In this document: positions 20,797-28,978 of the stretch, piece after piece | Position numbering within the stretch: the first letter of the stretch is position 1 | Layout: each line of letters starts with the position of its first letter | Assembly: GCF_000175935.2 (NCBI RefSeq) | Contig: NC_014837.1 | Location: 310,001 to 374,000 of the forward strand | Length of the DNA: 64,000 nt | Source: Pantoea sp. At-9b | GTDB lineage: Bacteria > Pseudomonadota > Gammaproteobacteria > Enterobacterales > Enterobacteriaceae | Direction: 5' to 3' | Program-made: the position numbers and the translations under genes | Notes under the pieces: generated by a model | The model's database searches: none | What the model saw: the letters and a program-made list of their open reading frames with translations, nothing else | What the model was told of the DNA's origin: nothing

Positions 20797-21085
20797 GGCG
20801 TGGTTTCGTTCGCTCCGCGGTGGTTTCGTTCGCCTCGGGCTGATGTAGTTTCAGTTCGCCGGTGCGGCGACCGAGCAAAGGGTGCCTGGCCGCACCCTTT
20901 GCAATCCCGGGCCTCGCGCCAGCCTCCCTCGCCGCTACGCGGTGCCTTCGCTCTTTCACGCTGCCGACGGACCGGCGTCGATTCGCTCCTGCTCAACGCC
21001 GCCTTTCGCCGCATCCATGCGGCTCATCCTGGCAGCGCTCATTCGCTCAGCGAGTCCGGATGGCGCCCCACCCTCGCTGCACGTC
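20797..21085. repeat. Left arm of a diverged ~300-bp inverted repeat
   Basis: Non-coding GC-rich arm. Order from the outside in: two copies of GGTTTCGTTCGC (20802-20813, 20822-20833), TAGTTTCAG, a perfect 11-bp hairpin GCAAAGGGTGC/GCACCCTTTGC (20875-20902) followed by AATCC, then GCCGCATCCATGCGGC plus TCATCCTGGC (21008-21033), then GGATGGCGCCCCACCC. The same modules recur in reverse order and orientation at 21185-21510. Open frames here are low-complexity and not genes. Confidence 0.82.
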
Positions 21086-21118
21086 TTTTACTTATCTGTT
21101 TTCTTCTTTTCGCTTTTG

Positions 21119-21166
21119 ATTTTTATTTTTTATTTTTTATTTTTTATTTTTTATTTTTTGTTTTTT
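21119..21166. repeat. T6A heptamer tract
   Basis: Runs of six T separated by single A at 21125, 21132, 21139, 21146 and 21153, then G at 21160 and another six T. A 7-base period repeat at the centre of the inverted repeat pair, where the loop would lie. It could vary in length by slippage and would act as a poly-U terminator for a transcript of the left arm. Confidence 0.9.
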
Positions 21167-21184
21167 CTTGCGGTCTTTCAGGCG

Positions 21185-21510
21185 GTGGGGTGGGCGGCAT
21201 CCGCAGCGCCGAGCGCAGAGGGAAGGCCAGGACGAGCCGCATGGATGCGGCGAGAGAGCGGAATGAGCCATGGATGGCGAATCCGCGCGGTCCGTATGGC
21301 CTGAGTGATAAGCGAGGGGACAGCGCTATGCGCTGCGCGAGGACGCCGCAAGGCGCGGATTGCAAAGGTCCGCGCCCTCGGACCTTTGCCCGTCCGCCTG
21401 CACGTTACAACTGAAACTCCCTAATGTTTGGCGGGCGGAACCTTCTCGATGTCAGCCCGCACCAGCGGACGGAACCTTCTCAGAGCCAGCCCGCTGCAAT
21501 GGCCGGAACC
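21185..21510. repeat. Right arm of the diverged inverted repeat
   Basis: Inverse of the left arm: 21226-21251 matches 21008-21033 in 25 of 26 positions when complemented. The hairpin GCAAAGGTCCG/CGGACCTTTGC (21362-21389) equals the left one in stem length (11 bp) and loop (6 bases) although four base pairs differ. CTGAAACT and two GCGGRCGGAACC copies (21431-21442, 21465-21476) complete the outer end. Confidence 0.82.
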
Positions 21511-21513
21511 CCC

Positions 21514-22005
21514 CTATTTCAGCCGCGCCATATAATGGGTATCCACCCACTCACCATTACGCATCGCATGGCGGCGCGCAGTGCCCTCAACCGCAAAACC
21601 GAACTTCTGATACAAACCAATCGCGGCTTTATTGTCGGTAAACACCGTCAACTCAATGCGCGTCACCTGCAACCAGTTGTCACACAGATCCACCATCGCC
21701 GCCATCAGCGCGGAACCGACACCACGGCGGTGAAACGCCGGATCAACCCCCATCCCGATAGTCGCAGTATGGCGGCGGCGCATCACCTCCAGCACGCTGA
21801 CGGTGAGTTGTCCCACCACCTGTCCCTCAATGCACGCCACCAGACGTTGCTCCCCCGGGCGAATGTTTTGCAGTCGCTCCTGCCACAGCGCCGGTGATTG
21901 CAACGGCAGGTGCAGGGTATCCGCCTGGGTCTCTGCGTGGCTGTAAAGCTGGAACAGCGCGGCGGCATCAGCGGGGGTGGTGTGACGGACAGTGATCAGA
22001 CTCAT
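21514..22005 (-). CDS. yhhY: GNAT family N-acetyltransferase YhhY
   Basis: 163 residues from ATG at 22005, preceded by AAGGAG; a longer frame to 22050 is less likely. E. coli YhhY acetylates amino groups of some amino acids. Family landmarks: LVACIEGQVVGQLTVSV, then the acetyl-CoA loop HRRGVGSALMAAMVDLCDNWL and RIELTVFTDNKAAIGLYQKFGF. Neighbour of ryhB, as in E. coli, but the yhhX gene found beside ryhB there is absent. Confidence 0.88.
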   Translation of the reverse strand: MSLITVRHTTPADAAALFQLYSHAETQADTLHLPLQSPALWQERLQNIRPGEQRLVACIEGQVVGQLTVSVLEVMRRRHTATIGMGVDPAFHRRGVGSALMAAMVDLCDNWLQVTRIELTVFTDNKAAIGLYQKFGFAVEGTARRHAMRNGEWVDTHYMARLK

Positions 22006-22106
22006 GGTGCGGCTCCTTGTGCAAAATAGAAAAATCCCCTTTAACATCAAGGATTTTTAATTGTTGGTCAATGGAAAATAATTCGCGAAAGGACTTTACA
22101 GACGCG

Positions 22107-22125
22107 AATGATAATGATTATTATT
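22107..22125 (+). promoter_or_regulatory. Fur box at the ryhB promoter
   Basis: AATGATAATGATTATTATT (22107-22125) is close to the Fur consensus and sits directly before the expected ryhB 5' end. TTTACA at 22095-22100 is a plausible -35. Repression by Fe-Fur and derepression in iron limitation are known for ryhB in E. coli and expected here. Confidence 0.9.
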
Positions 22126-22229
22126 GCGATGCGGTCCCGGGACGTCCTCCTGACAAACCGGGAAAGCACGACATTGCTCACATTGCTTCCAGTGTTTCTT
22201 AGCCAGCTCGGGTGCTGGCTTTTTTTTTT
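22126..22229 (+). ncRNA. ryhB: Iron-responsive small RNA RyhB
   Basis: The core AAAGCACGACATTGCTCACA, continuing TTGCTTCCAGT (about 22165-22195), is the E. coli RyhB target-pairing region. The 5' end GCGAT resembles the E. coli start GCGATCAGG. A 5' stem can form between CCCGG and CCGGG. The gene ends in the terminator AGCCAGC/GCTGGCT (22201-22220) plus nine T. About 104 nt, some 14 nt longer than in E. coli through the 5' stem-loop. RyhB with Hfq represses mRNAs of iron-using proteins. Ends are set by alignment from memory, not by mapping. Confidence 0.95.
22201..22229 (+). terminator. Rho-independent terminator of ryhB
   Basis: AGCCAGC (22201-22207), loop TCGGGT, GCTGGCT (22214-22220), then nine T. 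Forms the 3' end and Hfq-binding U-tail of RyhB. Confidence 0.95.
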
Positions 22230-22336
22230 GCCTTTTTCTCCGACATTCGGCAACGATCCCGCTTCCCGCGCCCCGTTTACAATCGCATGACAATTTAATG
22301 ATAGACTCAGCGTATCTCTGACCTCAGGCGCTTACG

Positions 22337-23332
22337 ATGAAGAAAAAAAGACCGGTACTACAGGACGTTGCCGATCGCGTCGGCATCACCAAAATGACCG
22401 TCAGCCGCTACCTGCGCAATCCCGAGCAGGTTTCCGCTGCGCTGCGTGACAAAATCGCCATTGCGCTGGATGAGCTGGGTTATATCCCCAATCGCGCGCC
22501 AGACATGCTCTCTAACGCCACCAGTCGTGCGATCGGCGTTTTGCTGCCATCACTGACTAACCAGGTATTTGCCGACGTGCTGCGCGGGATTGAAACCGTC
22601 ACCGATGAGGCGGGTTATCAGACGCTGGTGGCACACTTCGGCTATAACGCGCAGAAAGAGGAGCTTCAGCTGCGTTCGCTGTTGGGCTGGAACATCGATG
22701 GGGTGATCCTGACGGAACGCACCCATACGCCGGGCACGCTGCGGATGCTGGAAGTTGCCGGCATCCCGGTGATTGAAATGATGGACTCGGTCTCACCTTG
22801 TCTCGATATGGCGGTGGGCTTTAATAACGTCGAAGCGGCGCGTCAGATGACCCATGCTATCCTGAAAAAAGGCCATCGCCACACCGTCTACCTCGGCGCG
22901 CGCCTTGATGAACGTACCCTCCAGAAACAGCAGGGCTACGAGCAGGCGATGCGTGAAGCCGGGCTGACGCCGCATAGCGTGATGATGGAAGATGCCTCGT
23001 CTTTTAGCGCCGGTGCCTTGCTGTTACGTGAGGCGCAACGATGCTACCCGCAAACCGACAGTTTGTTCTGTACCAACGATGACCTTGCGGTCGGTGCCAT
23101 GTTTGAGTGCCAGCGTCAGGGGTTGCGCGTACCGGACCAAATGGCGATTGCCGGTTTCCACGGTCACGACATCACCCAGGTGGTGAATCCTCGCCTGGCG
23201 ACGGTACTGACCCCGCGTGAACGCATGGGGCGGGAATCGGCGGCGATGTTGCTGGCGCGGATTGGCGGCGATCGTTCCGTTACCGTACCCCTGGATGTCG
23301 GGTTTGAAATTGCCGAAGGCGGCAGCATCTGA
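22337..23332 (+). CDS. gntR: Gluconate operon repressor GntR (LacI family)
   Basis: 331 residues. N-terminal LacI-type helix-turn-helix LQDVADRVGITKMTVSRYLRNPEQVS, then a periplasmic-binding-protein-like sensor domain (SRAIGVLLPSLTNQVFADVLRGIE). In E. coli it represses gntT, gntKU and the Entner-Doudoroff genes until gluconate binds. A matching operator lies between gntR and gntK. ATG at 22337 gives the expected length. Confidence 0.97.
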   Translation: MKKKRPVLQDVADRVGITKMTVSRYLRNPEQVSAALRDKIAIALDELGYIPNRAPDMLSNATSRAIGVLLPSLTNQVFADVLRGIETVTDEAGYQTLVAHFGYNAQKEELQLRSLLGWNIDGVILTERTHTPGTLRMLEVAGIPVIEMMDSVSPCLDMAVGFNNVEAARQMTHAILKKGHRHTVYLGARLDERTLQKQQGYEQAMREAGLTPHSVMMEDASSFSAGALLLREAQRCYPQTDSLFCTNDDLAVGAMFECQRQGLRVPDQMAIAGFHGHDITQVVNPRLATVLTPRERMGRESAAMLLARIGGDRSVTVPLDVGFEIAEGGSI

Positions 23333-23426
23333 TTCTGGCGATTTTTTGAGTCAGTTCACACTTTCGTGCTTTTCCCGGTAAAAGGGTTGCCAGCCTGTGA
23401 TCGGGTGCCGACAATGATGATCGAAT

Positions 23427-23442
23427 TTGTTATCGGTAACAT
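23427..23442 (+). promoter_or_regulatory. GntR operator upstream of gntK
   Basis: TTGTTATCGGTAACAT (23427-23442) matches the E. coli GntR operator ATGTTACCGGTAACAT at 14 of 16 positions. It lies 30 bases before the gntK start, so gntKU can be controlled separately from gntR. Confidence 0.85.
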
Positions 23443-23471
23443 TGGCAGATTAACTGCCGGAGCGCAAAACA

Positions 23472-24008
23472 ATGACAACGCCATCCCCGTCGCACCATGT
23501 GTTTATCCTGATGGGTGTGTCCGGCAGCGGAAAGTCTGCCGTCGCCAATCAGGTGTCACACCAACTCAACACCGCCTTTCTCGACGGTGATTTCCTGCAT
23601 CCGCGCAGCAACATCATGAAAATGGCCGAAGGCCATCCGCTGGATGATAACGATCGTCGTCCGTGGTTACAGGCGCTGAACGATGCCGCATTTGCCATGC
23701 AACGTACCCAGGCAATCTCCATCATCGTCTGCTCGGCGCTGAAAAAGTCCTATCGCGACATCCTGCGTCAGGGCAACCAGAACCTGAAATTCATCTACAT
23801 GAAAGGTGATTTCGAGACCATCGAATCGCGCCTGAAAGCACGCAAGGGCCACTTCTTCAAAACGCAGATGTTGGTGACGCAGTTTGAAACGCTGGAAGAA
23901 CCCGGCGCGAATGAACCCGATGTACTGGTGGTTGATATTAATCATTCACTGGATGAGGTAGTTGCGGCCACGGTTGCGACCATCGAGGGAGCAATCAACA
24001 AGGGTTAG
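23472..24008 (+). CDS. gntK: Gluconate kinase GntK
   Basis: 178 residues. Phosphorylates D-gluconate to 6-phosphogluconate. P-loop GVSGSGKS near residues 15-22, then FLDGDFLHPRSNIMKMAEGHPLDDNDRRPWL, typical of thermoresistant gluconokinase. Two bases before gntU, so co-transcribed. Confidence 0.97.
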   Translation: MTTPSPSHHVFILMGVSGSGKSAVANQVSHQLNTAFLDGDFLHPRSNIMKMAEGHPLDDNDRRPWLQALNDAAFAMQRTQAISIIVCSALKKSYRDILRQGNQNLKFIYMKGDFETIESRLKARKGHFFKTQMLVTQFETLEEPGANEPDVLVVDINHSLDEVVAATVATIEGAINKG

Positions 24009-24010
24009 TC

Positions 24011-25351
24011 ATGAGTACCGCAACGCTGGTGTTAACCGCAGCAGGCTCTGTCCTGCTGCTGCTGTTTTTGGTGATGAAAGCGCGTATGCACGCCTTTGTC
24101 GCCCTGATGTTAGTCTCCATTGGTGCCGGGTTGTTCTCCGGTATGCCGCTCGACAAAATTGCTGACACCATGCAGAAAGGCATGGGCGGTACGCTCGGTT
24201 TCCTCGCCATTGTGGTGGCGCTGGGCGCGATGTTCGGCAAAATCCTGCATGAAACCGGCGCGGTCGATCAGATTGCTATCCGCATGCTGAAAACCTTCGG
24301 GGAAAGCCGCGCGCATTACGCGATGGGCATTGCCGGGTTGATCTGCGCGCTGCCGCTGTTCTTTGAGGTGGCGGTGGTGTTGCTGATCAGCATTGCCTTT
24401 GCCGTGGCGCGTCGCACCGGCGATAACCTGGTGAAACTGGTGATCCCGTTGTTTGCCGGGGTGGCCGCTTCCGCCGCGTTCCTGCTGCCGGGGCCAGCCC
24501 CGATGTTGCTGGCATCGCAAATGCACGCCGATTTCGGCTGGATGATTTTGCTGGGTCTGTGCGCGGCAATCCCGGGCATGATTATCGCCGGCCCGCTGTT
24601 TGGCAACCTGATCGCCAAACGCGTGACGTTTAGCGCCCCGCCGGAAGATCATCAGCCGGATGTGGAAGAGGGCAAACTGCCGTCGTTTGGCTTCAGCCTG
24701 GCGCTGATCCTGTTCCCGCTCTTGCTGGTGGGGTTGAAAACCATCGGTGCTCGCTTTACCACGCCGGATTCGCGGTTGTATGAATGGCTGGAGTTTATCG
24801 GCCATCCGTTCACCGCGATTCTGCTGGCCTGTCTGGTCGCGATTTATGGTCTGGCGTACCGTCAGGGCATGGATAAAGAGAAGGTGATGCAGGTCTGCGG
24901 CAGCGCGCTGCAACCGGCGGGGATTATTCTGCTGGTGATCGGTGCAGGTGGGGTGTTTAAGCAGGTGCTGGTGGATTCCGGTGTCGGTCCGGTGCTGGGA
25001 CACGCGTTGATTGGTGCCGGTCTGCCGATTGCGCTGGCCTGTTTTATCCTCTCCGGCGCGGTGCGCGTGATTCAGGGGTCAGCCACGGTCGCGTGTCTGA
25101 CCACGGTGGGACTGGTGATGCCGGTGATTGAACCGCTGCACTACAGTGGCGCGCAGCTGGCGGCACTGTCGATTTGTATCGGCGGGGGTTCCATCATTAT
25201 CAGTCACGTGAATGACGCAGGTTTCTGGCTATTTGGCCGCTTTACCGGCGCAACGGAAGGCGAAACCCTGAAGACCTGGACGCTGATGGAAACCATCCTC
25301 GGCACCACCGGAGCGATTGTCGGGATGATTGCCTTCAGTTTGTTGTCTTAA
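24011..25351 (+). CDS. gntU: Gluconate transporter GntU (GntP family)
   Basis: 446 residues, about 12 membrane helices, beginning STATLVLTAAGSVLLLLFLVMKARMHAFVALMLVS. GntP family symporters take up gluconate with protons; E. coli GntU is the low-affinity form encoded with gntK. The gene order gntR-gntK-gntU is the E. coli one. Confidence 0.95.
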   Translation: MSTATLVLTAAGSVLLLLFLVMKARMHAFVALMLVSIGAGLFSGMPLDKIADTMQKGMGGTLGFLAIVVALGAMFGKILHETGAVDQIAIRMLKTFGESRAHYAMGIAGLICALPLFFEVAVVLLISIAFAVARRTGDNLVKLVIPLFAGVAASAAFLLPGPAPMLLASQMHADFGWMILLGLCAAIPGMIIAGPLFGNLIAKRVTFSAPPEDHQPDVEEGKLPSFGFSLALILFPLLLVGLKTIGARFTTPDSRLYEWLEFIGHPFTAILLACLVAIYGLAYRQGMDKEKVMQVCGSALQPAGIILLVIGAGGVFKQVLVDSGVGPVLGHALIGAGLPIALACFILSGAVRVIQGSATVACLTTVGLVMPVIEPLHYSGAQLAALSICIGGGSIIISHVNDAGFWLFGRFTGATEGETLKTWTLMETILGTTGAIVGMIAFSLLS

Positions 25352-25363
25352 TATTCCACTAAA

Positions 25364-25439
25364 CCGTAGCGGCGCGATTTATCGCGCAGTTCCGTGCGCG
25401 ATGCGGGAAAAATCCGCGCGATAAATCGCGCCGCTACGG
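25364..25439. repeat. Dispersed 24-bp inverted repeat (CGTAGCGGCGCGATTT family), copy 1
   Basis: Perfect 24-bp arms at 25364-25387 and 25416-25439 (starting CCGTAGCGGCGCGATTT) around a 28-base centre. It lies between convergent gntU and yjbB. Two more copies occur in this window (33119-33192 and 45682-45757), so this is a dispersed palindromic repeat family. It may end transcripts from both sides. Confidence 0.9.
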
Positions 25440-25454
25440 AATGTGCTTTATTGG

Positions 25455-27080
25455 TTATTCATCATCCCGGTCGTCATCCGGCTGTTCCAGCACCGTATAT
25501 GCCACGGCACAGAACAGCGAATTCAGACGCTTCATATCTCCCAGCAATCCCAGATGCAGTGAACTGGTCTCGATACTCTGCACGTTTTGGCGATGCAGAC
25601 GTTCAACGTGCGCGTGGGAGAAACGGCGAATCAGAATACGGAAGCGATGTTTGGAACGGCGCAGGCGTTTGGCGCTGGCGACATCGTGGGATAAAAACAC
25701 CGACAGACTCAGGCGCAGGTTATTCAGCAGTTGCTCCTGTAAGGTCTCCAGCTCCTCCAGCCCTTCCTGTGAGAAGGCACGACGAGCGGCCAGCGCTTTG
25801 TCGGCCACGTCAGCGCTCATGCGTTCGATGATGTCGCCCGCCTGTTCCAGGTTGAGCGCCATTTCGATGATCTCAGCCCAGCGGCGCGAATCCTCTTCCG
25901 CTAAATCCTCCTTCTGCATGCGCGCCAGATAGAGTTTGATGGCGGTGTACAACACATCGACATCATCATCCAGCCGCCGCACCGCGCGCTCCTCGCGCAA
26001 CTCGCCGTGCACCACCTTGCTGAAGGTTTCGACCATCTGCTCGACCACATCGCCAATACGCAGCGTTTCACGCGCGGCATTGACCAGCGCCAGTGCCGGG
26101 GTGTCCAGCGCGCTGCTGTCGAGGTGTTTCGGCTTCAGAACGGTATCGAGTTCGGTATCGTCGCTGATCATCCGGTTACACAGACGTGCCATGAGATCGG
26201 CGAAGGGCACCATCGCCAGACAGCGAATCAGGTTGTAAAACACATGGAAGAAGATCACCAACTCTTCGTCGTTTACCGGCAGCTTATCCAGCAAATCGGC
26301 CACCGGATTAACGAACGGCAGAATAATGATGCTGCCAATCAGTTTGAATAACAGGCTGCCCAGCGCGACACGTTTACCGGCCGCGTTAGATCCGCTGGCA
26401 TTAATCATCGCCAGCAGGCCGCTGCCGAGGTTGGCACCAATCACCAGACAGAGCGCGACTTTAAACGAGATCACCCCGGTTGCCGTCAGCGTGGCGGTAA
26501 TCAGCACCGCCGCCAGGCTGGAATAACTGATGATGGCAAACACTGCGCCAATCAGGGCATCCAGCATGACATCGCCGGTCAGGGTAGCAAATAGCACCTG
26601 TACCCCGGCCGCCTGGGTAATCGGGCGCGCGGCCGCGACAATCAATTGCAGCGCCAGCAGGATCAGACCGAGGCCGATACTGGCGCGTCCTAACTGACCG
26701 AGGCGGGTTTGTTTACGACCGAGGAAAAAGATCACGCCAAACAGGATAAACAGTGGCGATAACCACGAGAGATCGAAGGTCAGGATACGCGCCATCACGG
26801 CCGTACCGACGTCAGCGCCCAGCACCACCACTAAGGCGGGCGTCAGGCTGACAAGGTTCTGCGCCACGAATGAGGTAACCAGCATGGTGGTGGCATTGCT
26901 GCTTTGCACCAGGGCGGTGACGCCAATCCCGGCGAGAAACGCCATGGGCTTTTTCTCGACGCTACGGCTCAGCACCCGGCGCAGATCGGCACCATACACA
27001 CGCATAATGCCGGTACGAACAATGTGTGTGCCCCACACCAGCAGGGCCACGGCAGACAACAGATTTAGCAGGGTTAACAC
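25455..27080 (-). CDS. yjbB: Na/Pi cotransporter family protein YjbB
   Basis: 541 residues from GTG at 27080 (AAGGAG upstream). N-terminal half holds two Na/Pi cotransporter repeats with the QSSNATT and ISYSSLAAV motifs; the C-terminal ~200 residues are PhoU-like helices (TLRIGDVVEQMVETF, LNLEQAGDIIERM). E. coli YjbB has been linked to phosphate export when internal phosphate is high. It is downstream of, and on the same strand as, the putative phosphonate/phosphoester cassette, fitting a phosphate balance role. Near-identical architecture to E. coli. Confidence 0.95.
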   Translation of the reverse strand: MLTLLNLLSAVALLVWGTHIVRTGIMRVYGADLRRVLSRSVEKKPMAFLAGIGVTALVQSSNATTMLVTSFVAQNLVSLTPALVVVLGADVGTAVMARILTFDLSWLSPLFILFGVIFFLGRKQTRLGQLGRASIGLGLILLALQLIVAAARPITQAAGVQVLFATLTGDVMLDALIGAVFAIISYSSLAAVLITATLTATGVISFKVALCLVIGANLGSGLLAMINASGSNAAGKRVALGSLLFKLIGSIIILPFVNPVADLLDKLPVNDEELVIFFHVFYNLIRCLAMVPFADLMARLCNRMISDDTELDTVLKPKHLDSSALDTPALALVNAARETLRIGDVVEQMVETFSKVVHGELREERAVRRLDDDVDVLYTAIKLYLARMQKEDLAEEDSRRWAEIIEMALNLEQAGDIIERMSADVADKALAARRAFSQEGLEELETLQEQLLNNLRLSLSVFLSHDVASAKRLRRSKHRFRILIRRFSHAHVERLHRQNVQSIETSSLHLGLLGDMKRLNSLFCAVAYTVLEQPDDDRDDE

Positions 27081-27097
27081 GTAAGCAGGCTCCTTTA

Positions 27098-27132
27098 CCG
27101 TCAGGCTTTAAAGCAGATTGCCAGCCTGACGG
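27098..27132 (-). other. Inverted repeat in the yjbB leader
   Basis: CCGTCAGGCT (27098-27107) and AGCCTGACGG (27123-27132) form a perfect 10-bp stem with a 15-base loop, ending about 18 bases upstream of the yjbB GTG start. There is no T-run, so it is either a leader structure affecting translation or an operator. Confidence 0.5.
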
Positions 27133-27187
27133 AGAGCGCAACCTGTGCAAGATATCGCCGCGCTGCACTGCTGATTTTTCCTGTAAT

Positions 27188-28180
27188 TTAAGCGACCTGG
27201 CGCAACGTCGACATCTCTAACTGTAGTCCAATCTGCATTCCGGCGGGGTGTAAATCTGCCACACTGCGGTTCAGAACATCGACTGAAAGTTCCACATTGT
27301 GCGCCAGCACACGATAACGGATCACGTTGCCCAACAGGCTATGGCTGAGGATGGTGGCCGCAATCCCCGACTCGGGCGCACCAATTAAAATCGATTCCGG
27401 GCGAATGGCCACCTGACCGGTAAACGTCTGGCCGGTCAGCTGTGTTGCCTGTTCGGCGCTCAGCAGGTTGTAGTTACCGATAAAACCGGCGGCAAACAGA
27501 TCGGCCGGTTGAGTATACAGCGCTTCAGCATTGCCGTTTTGCACGATTTTTCCACGGTTCATCAACACAATGCGATCGGACAGGGTTAACGCCTCTTCCT
27601 GGTCGTGGGTCACGAAGATGGTGGTGAGTTTCAGTTCTTGCTGAATATTACGGATTTGCTCGCGTAGATGGCGGCGAATACGTGCATCCAGCGCCGACAG
27701 CGGTTCATCCAGCAGCAGCAGGCGTGGACGTGTCACCAGCGAACGCGCCAGCGCCACGCGCTGACACTGGCCGCCTGAGAGCTGATGGGGATAGCGGCGG
27801 GCGAAGTCGGTCAGCTCCACCAGCGCCAGGGCTTCCATCACCCGTTTCTGGATCTCACTCGCGGCCATTTTCTGCATTTTTAGGCCAAACGCGACATTCT
27901 TTTCCACCGTCATATTCGGGAACAGCGCGTAGCTCTGAAACACCATACCGATGGTGCGCTTCTGCGGCGGCAGCGGCACGATATCCTGACCCTGCAACAA
28001 AATTTTGCCGCTGTCGACGGAGGTCAGCCCGGCAATACAACGCAACAGCGTCGATTTGCCACAGCCGCTCGGGCCGAGCAGGGTGACAAACTCACCCTCA
28101 TCGGCGCTGAAATCGATGTTTTCGAAAATGGTGGTCGGGCCGTAGCTTTTATTTAGCTGTGTAACATTCAGGTAACTCAT
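27188..28180 (-). CDS. ABC importer ATPase of the putative phosphonate/phosphoester cassette
   Basis: 330 residues. Walker [10 protein letters not shown] near residue 36, signature LSGGQCQRVALARS (Cys in place of the usual Arg), Walker B LLLLDEPLSALD, H-loop VTHDQ, and a C-terminal TOBE-like domain. Belongs to the PotA/FbpC/PhnT group. Two bases after the downstream permease, last gene of the five-gene operon. Substrate not determined by sequence; similarity in layout to phnSTUV transporters suggests an organophosphorus compound. Confidence 0.85.
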   Translation of the reverse strand: MSYLNVTQLNKSYGPTTIFENIDFSADEGEFVTLLGPSGCGKSTLLRCIAGLTSVDSGKILLQGQDIVPLPPQKRTIGMVFQSYALFPNMTVEKNVAFGLKMQKMAASEIQKRVMEALALVELTDFARRYPHQLSGGQCQRVALARSLVTRPRLLLLDEPLSALDARIRRHLREQIRNIQQELKLTTIFVTHDQEEALTLSDRIVLMNRGKIVQNGNAEALYTQPADLFAAGFIGNYNLLSAEQATQLTGQTFTGQVAIRPESILIGAPESGIAATILSHSLLGNVIRYRVLAHNVELSVDVLNRSVADLHPAGMQIGLQLEMSTLRQVA

Positions 28181-28182
28181 GG

Positions 28183-28968
28183 TCAGCCTCGTTCAGGATT
28201 GAGGGCGTTCGCCAGCCAGGTGACCAGCAGGACGACAACAAAATAGGAGATCACCAGCGCGCTGGTGAAATGGCCGCTGCCGTTGCGCATGTTGTAGAGA
28301 TAAACCTGCAAAGTTTCATAGCGGGTGCCGACCAGCAGGTTAGCGAATACAAACTCACCTATCAGGAAAGAGAAGGAGAGCAGCACGGCGATAAATACCC
28401 CTTTGCGCAGATTGGGCAGCACCACAAACAACGCCGCCTGCCAGGTACTGGCCCCCAGCAGATGCGCGGCATCAATCAACTCTTTCAGGTTGATGGCCTG
28501 CATATTGTTGGAGATGGCGCGATAGATAAAAGGCAGCGCGATGGTGAAGTAGCAGCCAATCAGAATCCACGGTGTGCCGGTTAGCATCAGCGGTGATGAG
28601 GAGTAGAGCTGCAACAGACCGACCGATGACACCACTGGCGGTACGGCGAACGGCATCAGAATCAGCACGTTCATTACCGCGTCCAGCTTTGGAAAGTAGT
28701 AAGCGATCACAAACATCGCAGGCAGCACCAGCACTAACGAGAACAGCAGCGCACCAAAGCAAATCAGTAACGAATGACCCAGCGCGGTCAGGAAGCGGCT
28801 GTCGCTCCACAGTTCAAAGAACCATTTCAGCGTGTAGCCCTGCGGCAGAATGGTGTTGCTCCAGTCGGAGGAGAGCGCATACAACAGCGTTGCCAGCAGC
28901 GGTGCCGCCAGAATCACCAGCAGCAGCCAAACTATCAGGCGATGGTAAAGTTTTTCGACGCGAGACAT
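28183..28968 (-). CDS. ABC importer permease 2 of the cassette
   Basis: 261 residues, six membrane helices expected, beginning LYHRLIVWLLLVILAAPLLATLLYALSSDW. The EAA-type loop appears as ELIDAAHLLGASTWQAALFVVLPNLRKG. Resembles the PotC/PhnV class. Ten bases after permease 1 and two before the ATPase gene. Confidence 0.85.
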   Translation of the reverse strand: MSRVEKLYHRLIVWLLLVILAAPLLATLLYALSSDWSNTILPQGYTLKWFFELWSDSRFLTALGHSLLICFGALLFSLVLVLPAMFVIAYYFPKLDAVMNVLILMPFAVPPVVSSVGLLQLYSSSPLMLTGTPWILIGCYFTIALPFIYRAISNNMQAINLKELIDAAHLLGASTWQAALFVVLPNLRKGVFIAVLLSFSFLIGEFVFANLLVGTRYETLQVYLYNMRNGSGHFTSALVISYFVVVLLVTWLANALNPERG

Positions 28969-28978
28969 GGGCCGCTCC

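Noticed and set aside
20800..21414. Open frame of 204 codons after ggt
   Set aside because: It runs through both arms of the inverted repeat and the T6A tract, has low-complexity composition, no Shine-Dalgarno site and no recognisable family. Several overlapping frames are open for the same reason.
22017..22293. Small frames across the ryhB locus
   Set aside because: The region is explained by the sRNA, its Fur box and terminator.
24110..25003. 297-codon antisense frame opposite gntU
   Set aside because: Composition (Gln/His/Arg-rich) is a shadow of the hydrophobic gntU frame.
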